From the NCBI RefSeq assembly GCF_009720825.1, contig NZ_WNKY01000030.1, forward strand, positions 1-64,000: a stretch of 64,000 nt of DNA, in the 5' to 3' direction. Position 1 is the stretch's first letter. Each line of letters opens with the position of its first letter. Below are positions 54,878 to 62,871 of the stretch, piece after piece. The DNA comes from Duganella radicis (lineage in GTDB: Bacteria > Pseudomonadota > Gammaproteobacteria > Burkholderiales > Burkholderiaceae_D). The position numbers were made by a program, and so were the translations under genes. The notes beneath the pieces are model-generated. The model was not told the DNA's origin and did no database searches. It saw only the letters and a list, made by a program, of their open reading frames with translations.

Positions 54878-55204
54878 ATGAGCGAAAATATCAAACACAT
54901 TACCGATGCATCCTTCGACGCCGACGTGCTGAAATCCGACCGCCCTGTGCTGGTCGACTTCTGGGCCGAATGGTGCGGCCCATGCAAGAGCATCGCCCCG
55001 ATCCTGGAAGAAGTCGCCAAGGAATACGACGGCAAGATCCAGATCGCCAAGATGGACGTCGATTCGAACCAGGCCGTCCCGGCCAAGTTCGGCATCCGCG
55101 GCATCCCGACCCTGATCCTGTTCAAGAACGGCGTCGCAGCCGCTCAAAAGGTTGGCGCCATGGCAAAAGGCCAGCTGACCTCTTTCATCGACAGCAATAT
55201 CTAA
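54878..55204 (+). CDS. trxA: thioredoxin 1
   Basis: A 108-residue thioredoxin, the general cytoplasmic disulfide reductant. Active site WAEWCGPCK, cis-Pro in GIRGIPTLILF, and KVGAMAKGQL at the end. GAGGAAA upstream of the ATG. Followed by rho after 120 bp, a gene order common in proteobacteria. The gap contains a GC-rich stem (around 55222-55252) without T-run. Confidence 0.98.
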   Translation: MSENIKHITDASFDADVLKSDRPVLVDFWAEWCGPCKSIAPILEEVAKEYDGKIQIAKMDVDSNQAVPAKFGIRGIPTLILFKNGVAAAQKVGAMAKGQLTSFIDSNI

Positions 55205-55324
55205 GTAAGATATCGCTGCGTTGTACCAGCGGCGCCGCGCCCGCGGCCGCCGCTGAATAATACGAGACAACCCACGCAGTTCCCTCCCCTACCTTTACTT
55301 TCCCGTCACGGGACACTCAACAAT

Positions 55325-56587
55325 ATGCATCTATCTGAACTCAAGGCCTTACACGTCTCCGCATTGCTGGAGATGGCGATCGGGCTGGATATCGACAACG
55401 CGGCACGCCTGCGCAAGCAGGAACTGATGTTCGCGATCCTGAAAAAACGCGCCAAATCGGGCGAGCAGATCTTCGGCGACGGCGCCCTGGAAGTGCTGCC
55501 GGACGGCTTCGGCTTCCTGCGTTCGCCGGACGCCAGCTACATGGCCTCCACCGACGATATCTACATTTCCCCTTCGCAGATCCGCCGCTTCAACCTGCAC
55601 ACCGGCGACTCGATCGAGGGCGAAGTGCGTACCCCGAAGGATGGCGAGCGCTATTTCGCGCTGGTCAAGGTCGACAAGGTCAACGGCGAGTCGCCGGAAG
55701 CCTCCAAGCACCGCATATTGTTCGAGAACCTGACGCCGCTGCACCCGCAAGAGCCGCTGCGCCTGGAACGTGACATCAACGGCACGGAAAACATCACCGG
55801 CCGCATCATCGACCTGATCTCGCCGATCGGCAAGGGCCAGCGCGGCCTGCTGGTGGCGTCGCCGAAGTCCGGCAAGTCGGTCATGCTGCAACACATCGCC
55901 CACGCCATCACCGCGAACCACCCGGATGTGACCCTGATCGTGCTGCTGATCGACGAACGTCCGGAAGAGGTGACGGAGATGCAACGCTCGGTGCGCGGCG
56001 AAGTGGTGGCCTCCACCTTCGACGAGCCGGCCACCCGCCACGTGCAGGTCGCCGAGATGGTGCTGGAAAAAGCCAAGCGCCTGGTCGAGATGAAGAAAGA
56101 CGTGGTCATCCTGCTGGACTCGATCACCCGCCTGGCGCGCGCCTACAACACCGTGATCCCGGCCTCGGGCAAGGTGCTGACCGGCGGTGTCGACGCCAAC
56201 GCGCTGCAACGTCCGAAGCGCTTCTTCGGCGCCGCCCGCAACGTCGAGGAAGGCGGCTCGCTGACCATCGTCGCCACCGCGCTGATCGAAACCGGCTCGC
56301 GCATGGACGACGTGATCTACGAGGAATTCAAGGGTACCGGCAACATGGAGGTGCACCTGGAGCGCCGCCTGGCCGAGAAACGCGTCTACCCGGCCATCAA
56401 CCTGAACAAATCGGGCACCCGCCGCGAGGAACTGCTGATCAAGCCGGACCAGCTGCAAAAAATCTGGATCCTGCGCAAGCTGCTGTACTCGATGGACGAG
56501 ATCGAGGCGATGGAGTTCATCCTCGACAAGATGCGCGCCACGAAGAACAACACCGAGTTCTTCGACATGATGCGGCGCGGTGGTTGA
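55325..56587 (+). CDS. rho: transcription termination factor Rho
   Basis: A 420-residue hexameric RNA helicase ending untranslated transcripts. N-terminal MHLSELKALHVSALLEMA, RNA-binding cold-shock-like fold (EVLPDGFGFLRSPDASYMASTDDIYISPSQIRRFNLHTGD), Walker A ASPKSGKSV, Walker B VVILLDSITRLARAYN, R-loop GGVDANAL. No clear Shine-Dalgarno before the ATG; Rho is usually autoregulated in its leader, which may be the 120 bp upstream. Confidence 0.99.
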   Translation: MHLSELKALHVSALLEMAIGLDIDNAARLRKQELMFAILKKRAKSGEQIFGDGALEVLPDGFGFLRSPDASYMASTDDIYISPSQIRRFNLHTGDSIEGEVRTPKDGERYFALVKVDKVNGESPEASKHRILFENLTPLHPQEPLRLERDINGTENITGRIIDLISPIGKGQRGLLVASPKSGKSVMLQHIAHAITANHPDVTLIVLLIDERPEEVTEMQRSVRGEVVASTFDEPATRHVQVAEMVLEKAKRLVEMKKDVVILLDSITRLARAYNTVIPASGKVLTGGVDANALQRPKRFFGAARNVEEGGSLTIVATALIETGSRMDDVIYEEFKGTGNMEVHLERRLAEKRVYPAINLNKSGTRREELLIKPDQLQKIWILRKLLYSMDEIEAMEFILDKMRATKNNTEFFDMMRRGG

Positions 56588-56605
56588 TCGCTGATCAACC
56601 ATGAC

Positions 56606-56632
56606 AAACAGGCAACCACCGGTTGCCTGTTT
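56606..56632 (+). terminator. rho terminator
   Basis: A 12-bp stem AAACAGGCAACC / GGTTGCCTGTTT with a 3-nt loop, then GCGTTTA. Its right arm contains the TTGCCT that serves as -35 of the next promoter. Confidence 0.75.
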
Positions 56633-56651
56633 GCGTTTACGGGCGTATAAT
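56623..56651 (+). promoter_or_regulatory. rpmE2 promoter
   Basis: TTGCCT (56623-56628), 17-bp spacer, perfect TATAAT (56646-56651). Transcription from about 56658 leaves a 100-nt leader before rpmE2. The -35 lies within the rho terminator stem. Confidence 0.8.
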
Positions 56652-56757
56652 CCGCGATCGCATTATTTTTTAACCTGGCAAGTGATCAGCAATCGGGTCG
56701 AGAGGCAGTACAGACCGACGAAGTGCTGTTTGGCTACCAAACAAACCGAGGCTACAC

Positions 56758-57027
56758 ATGAAACCAGAAGGTCACCCAGAATACCGCGAAGTTGTTTTCC
56801 ACGATCTGTCGTGCGATTTCAAATTCATCACCCGTTCGACCATCCAGACCCGCGAAACCATCAACCACGAAGGTAAAGACTACCCGCTGGTGAAGATCGA
56901 GGTGTCGGCTGAATCGCACCCGTTCTACACCGGCAAACACAAAATCGTCGACACCGCTGGCCGCGTTGAGAAATTCCGCCAGAAGTTCGGTTCGGTCGGT
57001 TCGAAAACCGCCGTCGCAGCAGGCTAA
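56758..57027 (+). CDS. rpmE2: 50S ribosomal protein L31 type B
   Basis: An 89-residue L31 of the zinc-free type: EGHPEYREVVFHDLSCDFKFITRSTI and the C-terminal HPFYTGKHKIVDTAGRVEKFRQKFG are diagnostic. The CxxC zinc ribbon of type A is absent (one cysteine only). In bacteria with both forms, type B replaces the zinc form under zinc shortage; here no type A gene or Zur site is visible. GAGG precedes the ATG. Confidence 0.97.
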   Translation: MKPEGHPEYREVVFHDLSCDFKFITRSTIQTRETINHEGKDYPLVKIEVSAESHPFYTGKHKIVDTAGRVEKFRQKFGSVGSKTAVAAG

Positions 57028-57043
57028 TTTCAGCCGCTTCGAT

Positions 57044-57074
57044 AAAAAAAGCAGCCTTCCGGCTGCTTTTTTTG
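57044..57074 (+). terminator. rpmE2 terminator
   Basis: GCAGCC-TTCC-GGCTGC with seven A before and seven T after (57044-57073): a standard, bidirectional-looking intrinsic terminator 17 bp past the stop. Confidence 0.92.
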
Positions 57075-57121
57075 TTTGGGTCCCTCATACTCCGGTTCTA
57101 CTCATAAAAACACACTGATCG

Positions 57122-58846
57122 ATGAAGCCAGTCCGTCTTCCTGCCGCCGCCACCCTGGCCTTGCCGCGCTGGGCGCTGTTCGCCCTCGGCCTGTTGTACA
57201 TCCTGCCCGGCCTGATCGGCCGCGACCCGTGGAAGAACGACGACGCCGCCAGCTTCGGCATCATGTGGACCATGGCGCACGGCAGCTGGCAGGACTGGCT
57301 GTGGCCCAACATCGCCGGCCTGTCCTGGCCCGACGAAGGCCCGCTGGCCTTCTGGCTGGGCGCGCTGGGCATCAAGCTGTTCGGCTGGCTGCTGGGCGAC
57401 GTGCTGGCCGCGCGCGTGGGCACCATCGGCGTGTTCCTGCTGGGCGTATTGTCCTTGTGGTACGCCACCTTCCACCTCGGCCGCCGCCAAGACGCGCAAC
57501 CGCTGCGCCTGGCCTTCGGCGGCCAGCCCGAGCCGGACGACTTCGGCCGCACCCTGGCCGACGCCGCCGTCCTGATCTACCTCGGCTGCCTCGGCCTGCT
57601 GCTGCACAGCCACGAAACCACGCCCGAAGCCATGCAGGTGGCGATGAGCGCCTTCCTGCTGTACCGCACCGTGCGCTACGTGGAAAAGCCGTCGCTGCGC
57701 AACGCCGCCCTGAGCGGCCTGGCGATCGGCCTGCTGACCCTGGCGCGCGGCTGGATCACCCCGGTGTTCATGATGCTGGCCCTGTTCGCCTGCACCCGCT
57801 TCCTGGCCCAGCCGGCCATCCGCGCCGTGCGCGACCTCGGCGCCATGATCGCCATCGGCGGCCTGGTCACCGCCCTGTGGCTGGCCCCGGCCCAGCTGCT
57901 GGAACCCTACCACCAGCAGCCGCTGAACGCGTGGCTGGGCTGGAACTGGCTGCAACTGGACTGGCCGGGCTGGTCCTCGATCAAATTCTTCTTCCGCGTC
58001 GGCGTCTGGTTCTTCTGGCCGGCCTGGCCGTTTGCCGCCTGGGCCGTGTGGGCCTGGCGCCGCCAGCGCGGCGTGCTGCACATCGTGGTGCCGCTGTCCT
58101 TCGTGGTGATGGGCGTGCTGCTGACCCTGTGCCATCCCCAGCCCGAGCAAGGCCAGCTGCTGGTGCTGCTGCCGCCGCTGGCGGTCATGGCCGCGTTCGG
58201 CCTGCTGACCGTCAAGCGCGGCGCCATCAACGCCATCGACTGGTTCTCGGTGATGGCGCTGACCCTGTGCGCGGCCGTGATCTGGGTGTTCTGGATCGCC
58301 AAGCTGACCGGCTGGCCGGCGCAGGCCGCCAAGAACGCGCTCAAGCTGGTGCCGGGCTTCCGCCCCGAGCTGGGCTGGATCGCCTTCTTCGTGGCGCTGG
58401 CCGCCACCCTGGGCTGGTTTGTGCTGGTGTACTGGCGCATCTCGCGCCAGCCGGCGGTGCTGTGGCGCGCCGTGGTGCTGTCGTCCGGCGGCCTGATCCT
58501 GATCTGGATTTTGCTGATGACGCTGTTCCTGCCGGACGTCAATTACAGCAAGAGCTACGCCAGCGTGGCGCGCCAGATCGCCGACAAGCTGCCGCCCAAG
58601 GCCGGCTGCATCGAAACCAATGTCGGCCCGGCCCAGCGCGCCTCGTTCGCCTACTACGCGCAACTGCCGTTCGCCGGCGTGGAAGGCGGCCGCTGCAACC
58701 TGCTGTTGTTGCAAGATAGCATCAAGCTGCGCGACGACCGCGAGATCGATCCCCAGCATCGCGGCAAGCAATGGGTGCTGCTGTGGGAAGGCCGCCGGCC
58801 GGCCGACCGCGAGGAACGCTTCCGCCTGTACCGCCGCGCCGATTAG
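57122..58846 (+). CDS. ArnT/PMT-like membrane glycosyltransferase
   Basis: A 574-residue inner-membrane protein with about 11 hydrophobic helices. The GT-C family marks are the first-loop acidic pair region GRDPWKNDDAASFGIMWTM and, later, WPDEGPLAFWLGA, the aspartate/glutamate loop that binds lipid-linked sugar phosphate in ArnT and protein mannosyltransferases. The last 120 residues form a soluble periplasmic domain (PPKAGCIETNVGPAQRASFAYYA). It would move a sugar from polyprenyl phosphate to lipid A or another envelope acceptor. No sugar-synthesis genes are adjacent. Confidence 0.82.
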   Translation: MKPVRLPAAATLALPRWALFALGLLYILPGLIGRDPWKNDDAASFGIMWTMAHGSWQDWLWPNIAGLSWPDEGPLAFWLGALGIKLFGWLLGDVLAARVGTIGVFLLGVLSLWYATFHLGRRQDAQPLRLAFGGQPEPDDFGRTLADAAVLIYLGCLGLLLHSHETTPEAMQVAMSAFLLYRTVRYVEKPSLRNAALSGLAIGLLTLARGWITPVFMMLALFACTRFLAQPAIRAVRDLGAMIAIGGLVTALWLAPAQLLEPYHQQPLNAWLGWNWLQLDWPGWSSIKFFFRVGVWFFWPAWPFAAWAVWAWRRQRGVLHIVVPLSFVVMGVLLTLCHPQPEQGQLLVLLPPLAVMAAFGLLTVKRGAINAIDWFSVMALTLCAAVIWVFWIAKLTGWPAQAAKNALKLVPGFRPELGWIAFFVALAATLGWFVLVYWRISRQPAVLWRAVVLSSGGLILIWILLMTLFLPDVNYSKSYASVARQIADKLPPKAGCIETNVGPAQRASFAYYAQLPFAGVEGGRCNLLLLQDSIKLRDDREIDPQHRGKQWVLLWEGRRPADREERFRLYRRAD

Positions 58847-58902
58847 GCGTTGCCGCCCGGCAGGCATTGCTGCTATGCTTTTCAGCAGAAAGCGGCCAGC
58901 CC

Positions 58903-59631
58903 ATGCGACTTATCATCTCGACATTATTCCTGCTGGCGACTTGTGTGCGGGCGGCTGGCGCCGCCTCGCTGCACATCACCACCGAGCACCTGCCGCCGTC
59001 CAGCATGGCCGGCGCCGACGGCGTGATCACCGGCCGCGCCACGGAAAAAATCCGCGAACTGATGGTGCGCACCGGCACCGACTACAAGATCGAACTGCTG
59101 CCGTGGAAGCGCGCCCTGCTGATGGCGCAGACCCAGGGCCAGACCTGCGTGTATTCCACCTCGCGCACGCCGGAGCGCGAGGCGCTGTTCAAATGGGTGG
59201 GACCGACCGACGAGGCCGAATGGCAGTTCTGGGGCCGCGCCGACCACCGTTTTCCGCTCAACAGCATCGACGATGCGCGCAAGCTGCGCATCGGCACCAC
59301 CATCGGCGACGCCCGCGACGACTACCTGCGCAGCCGCGGCTTCCATGTGGACGCCGCCACCAACGACCTGGTCAACCCACAGAAACTGCTGCTCAACCGC
59401 ATCGACCTGTGGGCGGTAGCGATCCGCAACGGCGTGGCCTTTCCCGGCCATCCCGACTGGGCGGACAAAATCGTGCCGCTGCTGGTGTTCCATCGCGTCA
59501 AAGTCTACCTGGCCTGCAACCCTTCGGTGCCGGACGAGGTGATCGACAAGCTCAACGCCGCACTGGCCGAGATGCGGCGCGATGGCGCCCTGGCGCGGAT
59601 CGACCGCAAATACGACCAGCCAGGCAAGTAA
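58903..59631 (+). CDS. periplasmic substrate-binding protein (SBP_bac_3-like)
   Basis: A 242-residue secreted protein: signal peptide MRLIISTLFLLATCVRAAGA, then the type II periplasmic-binding fold (LHITTEHLPPSSMAG, GVITGRATEKIRELMVRTG, YSTSRTPEREALFKWVGP, RIGTTIGDARDDYLRSRGF). It resembles solitary TransP/HisJ-type proteins common in Burkholderiales that lie without ABC partners and may act as sensors. Ligand unknown, probably an amino acid or similar. The two cysteines in the mature part (QTCVYST and LACNPS) could form a disulfide. Confidence 0.88.
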   Translation: MRLIISTLFLLATCVRAAGAASLHITTEHLPPSSMAGADGVITGRATEKIRELMVRTGTDYKIELLPWKRALLMAQTQGQTCVYSTSRTPEREALFKWVGPTDEAEWQFWGRADHRFPLNSIDDARKLRIGTTIGDARDDYLRSRGFHVDAATNDLVNPQKLLLNRIDLWAVAIRNGVAFPGHPDWADKIVPLLVFHRVKVYLACNPSVPDEVIDKLNAALAEMRRDGALARIDRKYDQPGK

Positions 59632-59637
59632 GGGCGC

Positions 59638-60036
59638 TCAACGGCTGGCCACCACGGTGGTGTTGGCCGGCAGCTGGGCCGTCATCGGCAGGCGTTCGTA
59701 GTTATCGATGGTCAGCGCGAAGCCATCGTCCTGGAAGCTGATGCGGGTGCCGGCCTCGGTGATGAACTCACCGGGCGCCACCGGGAAAATCTCCACCTTC
59801 TTCTGGCCCTTGAGCTGGGCGTAGTAGTGGGCGATCTTCTGCGTGAACTTCATTTCCTCGCCGTTGCTCAGGGCGTAGGTGTACAGGTAATCCTGGAATT
59901 CCTGCGGCTTGAATTTAAAGTCGGACACGGCCGGCGCGGTGATCTTCACGCTGTCGTTGTCCGGCGGTGCGGCGTGGGCCAGTGTGGCGATCGACAAGGC
60001 GGCGGCCACGGCCACGCTCAACAAAGTGGTTTTCAT
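59638..60036 (-). CDS. secreted protein of unknown function, paralogue A
   Basis: A 132-residue protein; the start at 60036 has GGGAG seven bases upstream. Signal peptide MKTTLLSVAVAAALSIATLAHA. The mature part (about 110 residues) has no recognised domain and no cysteine. It aligns along its whole length with the neighbouring gene at 60061-60453. Shared positions include SVKIT/SVQIT, the F-x-D-Y/F pattern, LSNGEEM-FT / LENGQRISFT, HYYAQL/HFYTQL, ITEAGTRISFQD/LTESGARIEFRD and the ending LPANT/LAANT...R. Transcribed second after the paralogue. Confidence 0.75.
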   Translation of the reverse strand: MKTTLLSVAVAAALSIATLAHAAPPDNDSVKITAPAVSDFKFKPQEFQDYLYTYALSNGEEMKFTQKIAHYYAQLKGQKKVEIFPVAPGEFITEAGTRISFQDDGFALTIDNYERLPMTAQLPANTTVVASR

Positions 60037-60060
60037 GATGCATCTCCCTATGAACACGTG

Positions 60061-60453
60061 TTAGCGACGGGCCGTCATGCTGGTATTGGCGGCCAGCTGG
60101 CTGTCCGGCACCAGCTTCTCGAAGTTGGCGATGCCCACGGTTTCACCCTGGTCGCGGAACTCGATGCGGGCGCCGCTCTCGGTCAGGAAGGCGGTGCGCG
60201 AGATCGGGTAAATCCGTATCCGCTTGCCGTCGTCGAGCTGGGTGTAGAAGTGATTCATGCGGGAAGTGAAGCTGATGCGCTGGCCATTCTCCAGACCGTA
60301 GACGCTCTTGAAGTTGTAGAAATCCTCCTCCAGCAAGTGATAGCGCTGCGGCGATTTGGAGGTGATCTGCACACTGACGTCTTCAGCGTGGGCGACGGTC
60401 ATCAGGGACGACAGGGCGAGCGAGGCCGCGATGCCTGCGAGGATCGTTTTCAT
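60061..60453 (-). CDS. secreted protein of unknown function, paralogue B
   Basis: A 130-residue protein starting at 60453 (MKTILAGIAASLALSSLMTVAHA signal peptide); an earlier in-frame ATG at 60498 would spoil the signal. It lies 24 bp upstream of paralogue A and is probably co-transcribed. The conserved pattern is beta-rich: a strand with SVQIT, an N-G-Q/E turn, (H)(F/Y)Y-(A/T)QL, IYP/IFP, then (I/L)TE(A/S)G(T/A)RI(S/E)F. The family is not one I recognise. Confidence 0.75.
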   Translation of the reverse strand: MKTILAGIAASLALSSLMTVAHAEDVSVQITSKSPQRYHLLEEDFYNFKSVYGLENGQRISFTSRMNHFYTQLDDGKRIRIYPISRTAFLTESGARIEFRDQGETVGIANFEKLVPDSQLAANTSMTARR

Positions 60454-60832
60454 TGGTATGCTCCATAAGTTGTAAGTTTCGGGAGCCACCGCTGCCATCT
60501 GTAATTCAGCGGTAGACGTGTACAGATTAACAAAGCCCCCGGCAAAGATCCTGCGGATGCGACGAGCGGTAAAAGCGCGCGCACCAACTGCAAAAAAGCC
60601 GGAATAAACGGTGAGCCAAGAGCATCTGTTGCGCGCCGCGGCTTTTTATGGGGGGGAAGTGATACAAAAGCCGCCGCCGGCGCTATAGTGGCGCAATGAA
60701 TGCGTTGCCGTACGGCAGCATTTTATTTCCACTCTGGCCACGCCCAAATCTGCGTTGCCGGTCATGGCGGCCCCGGCTGCTGCGCCTCACCCTCGCGCCC
60801 AGCCTTGGCAGCATGCCTCTGGATGGCACCCA
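60454..60832. other. 379-bp intergenic region before the AAA protease
   Basis: Contains the upstream region of the secreted paralogues (minus) and of the protease (plus). TATAGT at 60684-60689 is a possible -10 for the protease. A 68-codon plus-strand frame (60696-60902) overlaps the protease start in another frame; its composition (arginine, tryptophan, cysteine-rich) looks non-coding. No strong terminator seen. Confidence 0.4.
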
Positions 60833-62728
60833 ATGTTCACCTTGCACAAACTTCAATCTGCTCTGCGTAACAACTACGTCCGCATCGCCCTGCTGGCGTT
60901 GACGATCACCCTGGCCATCGTGCTGGGCTTGCGCGCCGACGTGGCGCAGGACAGCAGCCCGGTGCTGCACACCCAGGACATCGCCCAGATCACGGCGCTG
61001 CCGGCCAAGCGCGCCCAGCTGGACTACCTGCTGGTGGCGGCGCCGCAATCGGACGCGCCGCGCTACATCTTCAAGCTGAAGAACGACGACAAACTGTACG
61101 TGGTCAAAGTGCCGGGCACCACCCACCTGAGCCTGGAGCGCGAAGTCCTGCTGCGCAACAACATCCCCTACGCCATCGCGCGCGACGACTACTTGGCCTC
61201 GCACAAGGCGGTGATGCAGGATGGCGACGACAACAAGCTGGCGCGCGCGGGCGCCTTCCTGACGCGCCACGCGCTCGACATCCTGCTGGTGGTGCTGGCG
61301 CTGTTCCTGTTGAAGAACGGCCTGCCCGGCATGGGCGTGAACGCCACCGTGCTGACGCCGGACCAGCTGGGCGGCAGCATGGACGACCTGATCGGCATGG
61401 AAGACATCAAGCAGGAAGTGCTGCATCTGGAAGACATGATCCGCAACCGCGCGCTGTACAAGGAACACGACATCGACAAGCCGTTCAACGTCATGCTGAC
61501 CGGCCCGGCCGGCACCGGCAAGACCAAGCTGGCCGGCTACCTGGCCAAGCGCCTGAATATCCCGCTGATTTCGGCCTCCGGCTCGGCGCTGGAATCCGGC
61601 TACATCGGCGGCGGCTCGAAAGCGCTGCACGCCCTGCACCGCAAGGCGTGCAAGCGCGGCAACTGCATCATCTTCCTCGATGAAGCGCAGAGCCTGTTCA
61701 TGCCGCGCGGCCGCGGCGAGAAAAAATGGGAAGACGACACCGCCAACACCTTGCTGGGCCTGCTCGACGGCGTGCGCAGCGACAAGGGCGAAGGCGTGAT
61801 CTGGGTGGTCGCCTCCAACTTCGATGACGCCTCCACCCGCATGGACGAAGCCATGCTGCGCCGCTTCTCGGTCAAGATCAACTTCCGCCTGCCGAACAAG
61901 AACGAACGGCGCGAACTGCTGCGCTCCTTCCTGGCGCGCAAGGCCGACGGCTGCGTCGACTGGGACGATCTGCAACTGGACCATGTGGCGGAAATCACCG
62001 CCAACCTCAGCCCGGCGGTGTTGCAGACCGTGGTCGAGCGCGCCAGCATGCTGGCCATCCAGGAAGACAAAGTCATCAACACCGAGCTGATGTTCCGCGC
62101 CTTCGAGCGCGCCACCATCGGCCTGACCGACCGCGCCACCACCGCCGAGAAAACCCGCCAGCGCGAACGCGTCGCCCTGCACGAACTGGGCCACTTCTTC
62201 ATGCAGATCGACCCGTGGCTGCGCGAAGGCCTGTCGCTGGCCGAAGTGAAAGAACGCTCGCCGCTGTTGAAGATCTCGACCGAATCGGTGTCCAAGCTGG
62301 GCGCGCTGGGCTACGTGCTGTCGGCCTCGGACGACGTCGCCCTGCGCACGCTGGAAGAACTGGAGCGCGACGTCATCCAGCTGTACGGCGGCGTGGCGGC
62401 GGAAGAATTGTTCTACGGCGCGCGCGGCATCTCGGTGGGCAGCCAGAACGACATCGAAAAAGCCACCTCCATGCTGGACCTGATGGTCAACAAACTGTCG
62501 ATGTACTCGCGCTCGAAAATCGACCACAGCCAGTTCAAGGACAAGGAAGCGGGTCTCGCCATGGTGGAAGCCAAGGCCGACGAACTCTACAGCTACACCC
62601 TGACCGCCATCGCCGACTACCGCGAACAGATCGCCGAACTGAAAGGCGTGCTGATGGACCAATACGTACTGTCGAAAGACGCCATTTTCGCGCTGCTGGA
62701 GCAGCAACAACAAACCAGGGAGGCATGA
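60833..62728 (+). CDS. FtsH-like membrane AAA+ zinc protease (M41 type), divergent
   Basis: About 631 residues from ATG 60833 (an in-frame TTG at 60755 is possible but gives an unlikely N terminus). Two membrane helices (about 16-33 and 145-165) bracket a periplasmic domain unlike that of FtsH. The AAA domain has Walker A GPAGTGKT (224-231), Walker B IIFLDEAQS instead of FtsH's FIDEID, and EAMLRRFSVKINF in place of the canonical LRPGRFDR. The protease domain keeps the zinc site HELGH (450-454; FtsH has HEAGH) and the third ligand D540 in QNDIEKATSML. So it looks active but lies outside true FtsH. The C terminus is QYVLSKDAIFALLEQQQQTREA. Confidence 0.88.
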   Translation: MFTLHKLQSALRNNYVRIALLALTITLAIVLGLRADVAQDSSPVLHTQDIAQITALPAKRAQLDYLLVAAPQSDAPRYIFKLKNDDKLYVVKVPGTTHLSLEREVLLRNNIPYAIARDDYLASHKAVMQDGDDNKLARAGAFLTRHALDILLVVLALFLLKNGLPGMGVNATVLTPDQLGGSMDDLIGMEDIKQEVLHLEDMIRNRALYKEHDIDKPFNVMLTGPAGTGKTKLAGYLAKRLNIPLISASGSALESGYIGGGSKALHALHRKACKRGNCIIFLDEAQSLFMPRGRGEKKWEDDTANTLLGLLDGVRSDKGEGVIWVVASNFDDASTRMDEAMLRRFSVKINFRLPNKNERRELLRSFLARKADGCVDWDDLQLDHVAEITANLSPAVLQTVVERASMLAIQEDKVINTELMFRAFERATIGLTDRATTAEKTRQRERVALHELGHFFMQIDPWLREGLSLAEVKERSPLLKISTESVSKLGALGYVLSASDDVALRTLEELERDVIQLYGGVAAEELFYGARGISVGSQNDIEKATSMLDLMVNKLSMYSRSKIDHSQFKDKEAGLAMVEAKADELYSYTLTAIADYREQIAELKGVLMDQYVLSKDAIFALLEQQQQTREA

Positions 62729-62730
62729 TC

Positions 62731-62871
62731 ATGAACCAACCCAAGCAAGCACCGGTGCTGAGCGCAAAACGCAGCGCCCGCGACATCCTGCGCCTGGCCC
62801 GCGAGCGCGCCAAGCGCTTGCTGCAAGACCATCTGCTGTCGAAAGACACCATCCGCCACCAGAGCGACTGA
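62731..62871 (+). CDS. 46-residue basic protein coupled to the AAA protease
   Basis: ATG 62731 lies seven bases after GGGAGG; another ATG at 62725 overlaps the protease stop (ATGA). The peptide is strongly basic and helical (SAKRSARDILRLARERAKRLL) with a C-terminal stretch LLQDHLLSKDTIRHQSD. The segment DHLLSKDTI resembles DQYVLSKDAI at the end of the protease itself. Function unknown: an adaptor, inhibitor or substrate mimic of the protease is possible. It ends where the APC permease gene ends on the other strand. Confidence 0.65.
   Translation: MNQPKQAPVLSAKRSARDILRLARERAKRLLQDHLLSKDTIRHQSD

Noticed and set aside
57098..58867. Long minus-strand frame opposite the ArnT-like gene, and similar ones at 60683-62713 (minus), 38663-40201, 40459-42036 and 42038-43624 (plus)
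   Set aside because: All are antisense to well-recognised genes and show the same biased low-information composition.
60696..60902. 68-codon plus-strand ORF overlapping the AAA protease start
   Set aside because: Arg/Trp/Cys-rich, no Shine-Dalgarno, overlaps a real gene in another frame.
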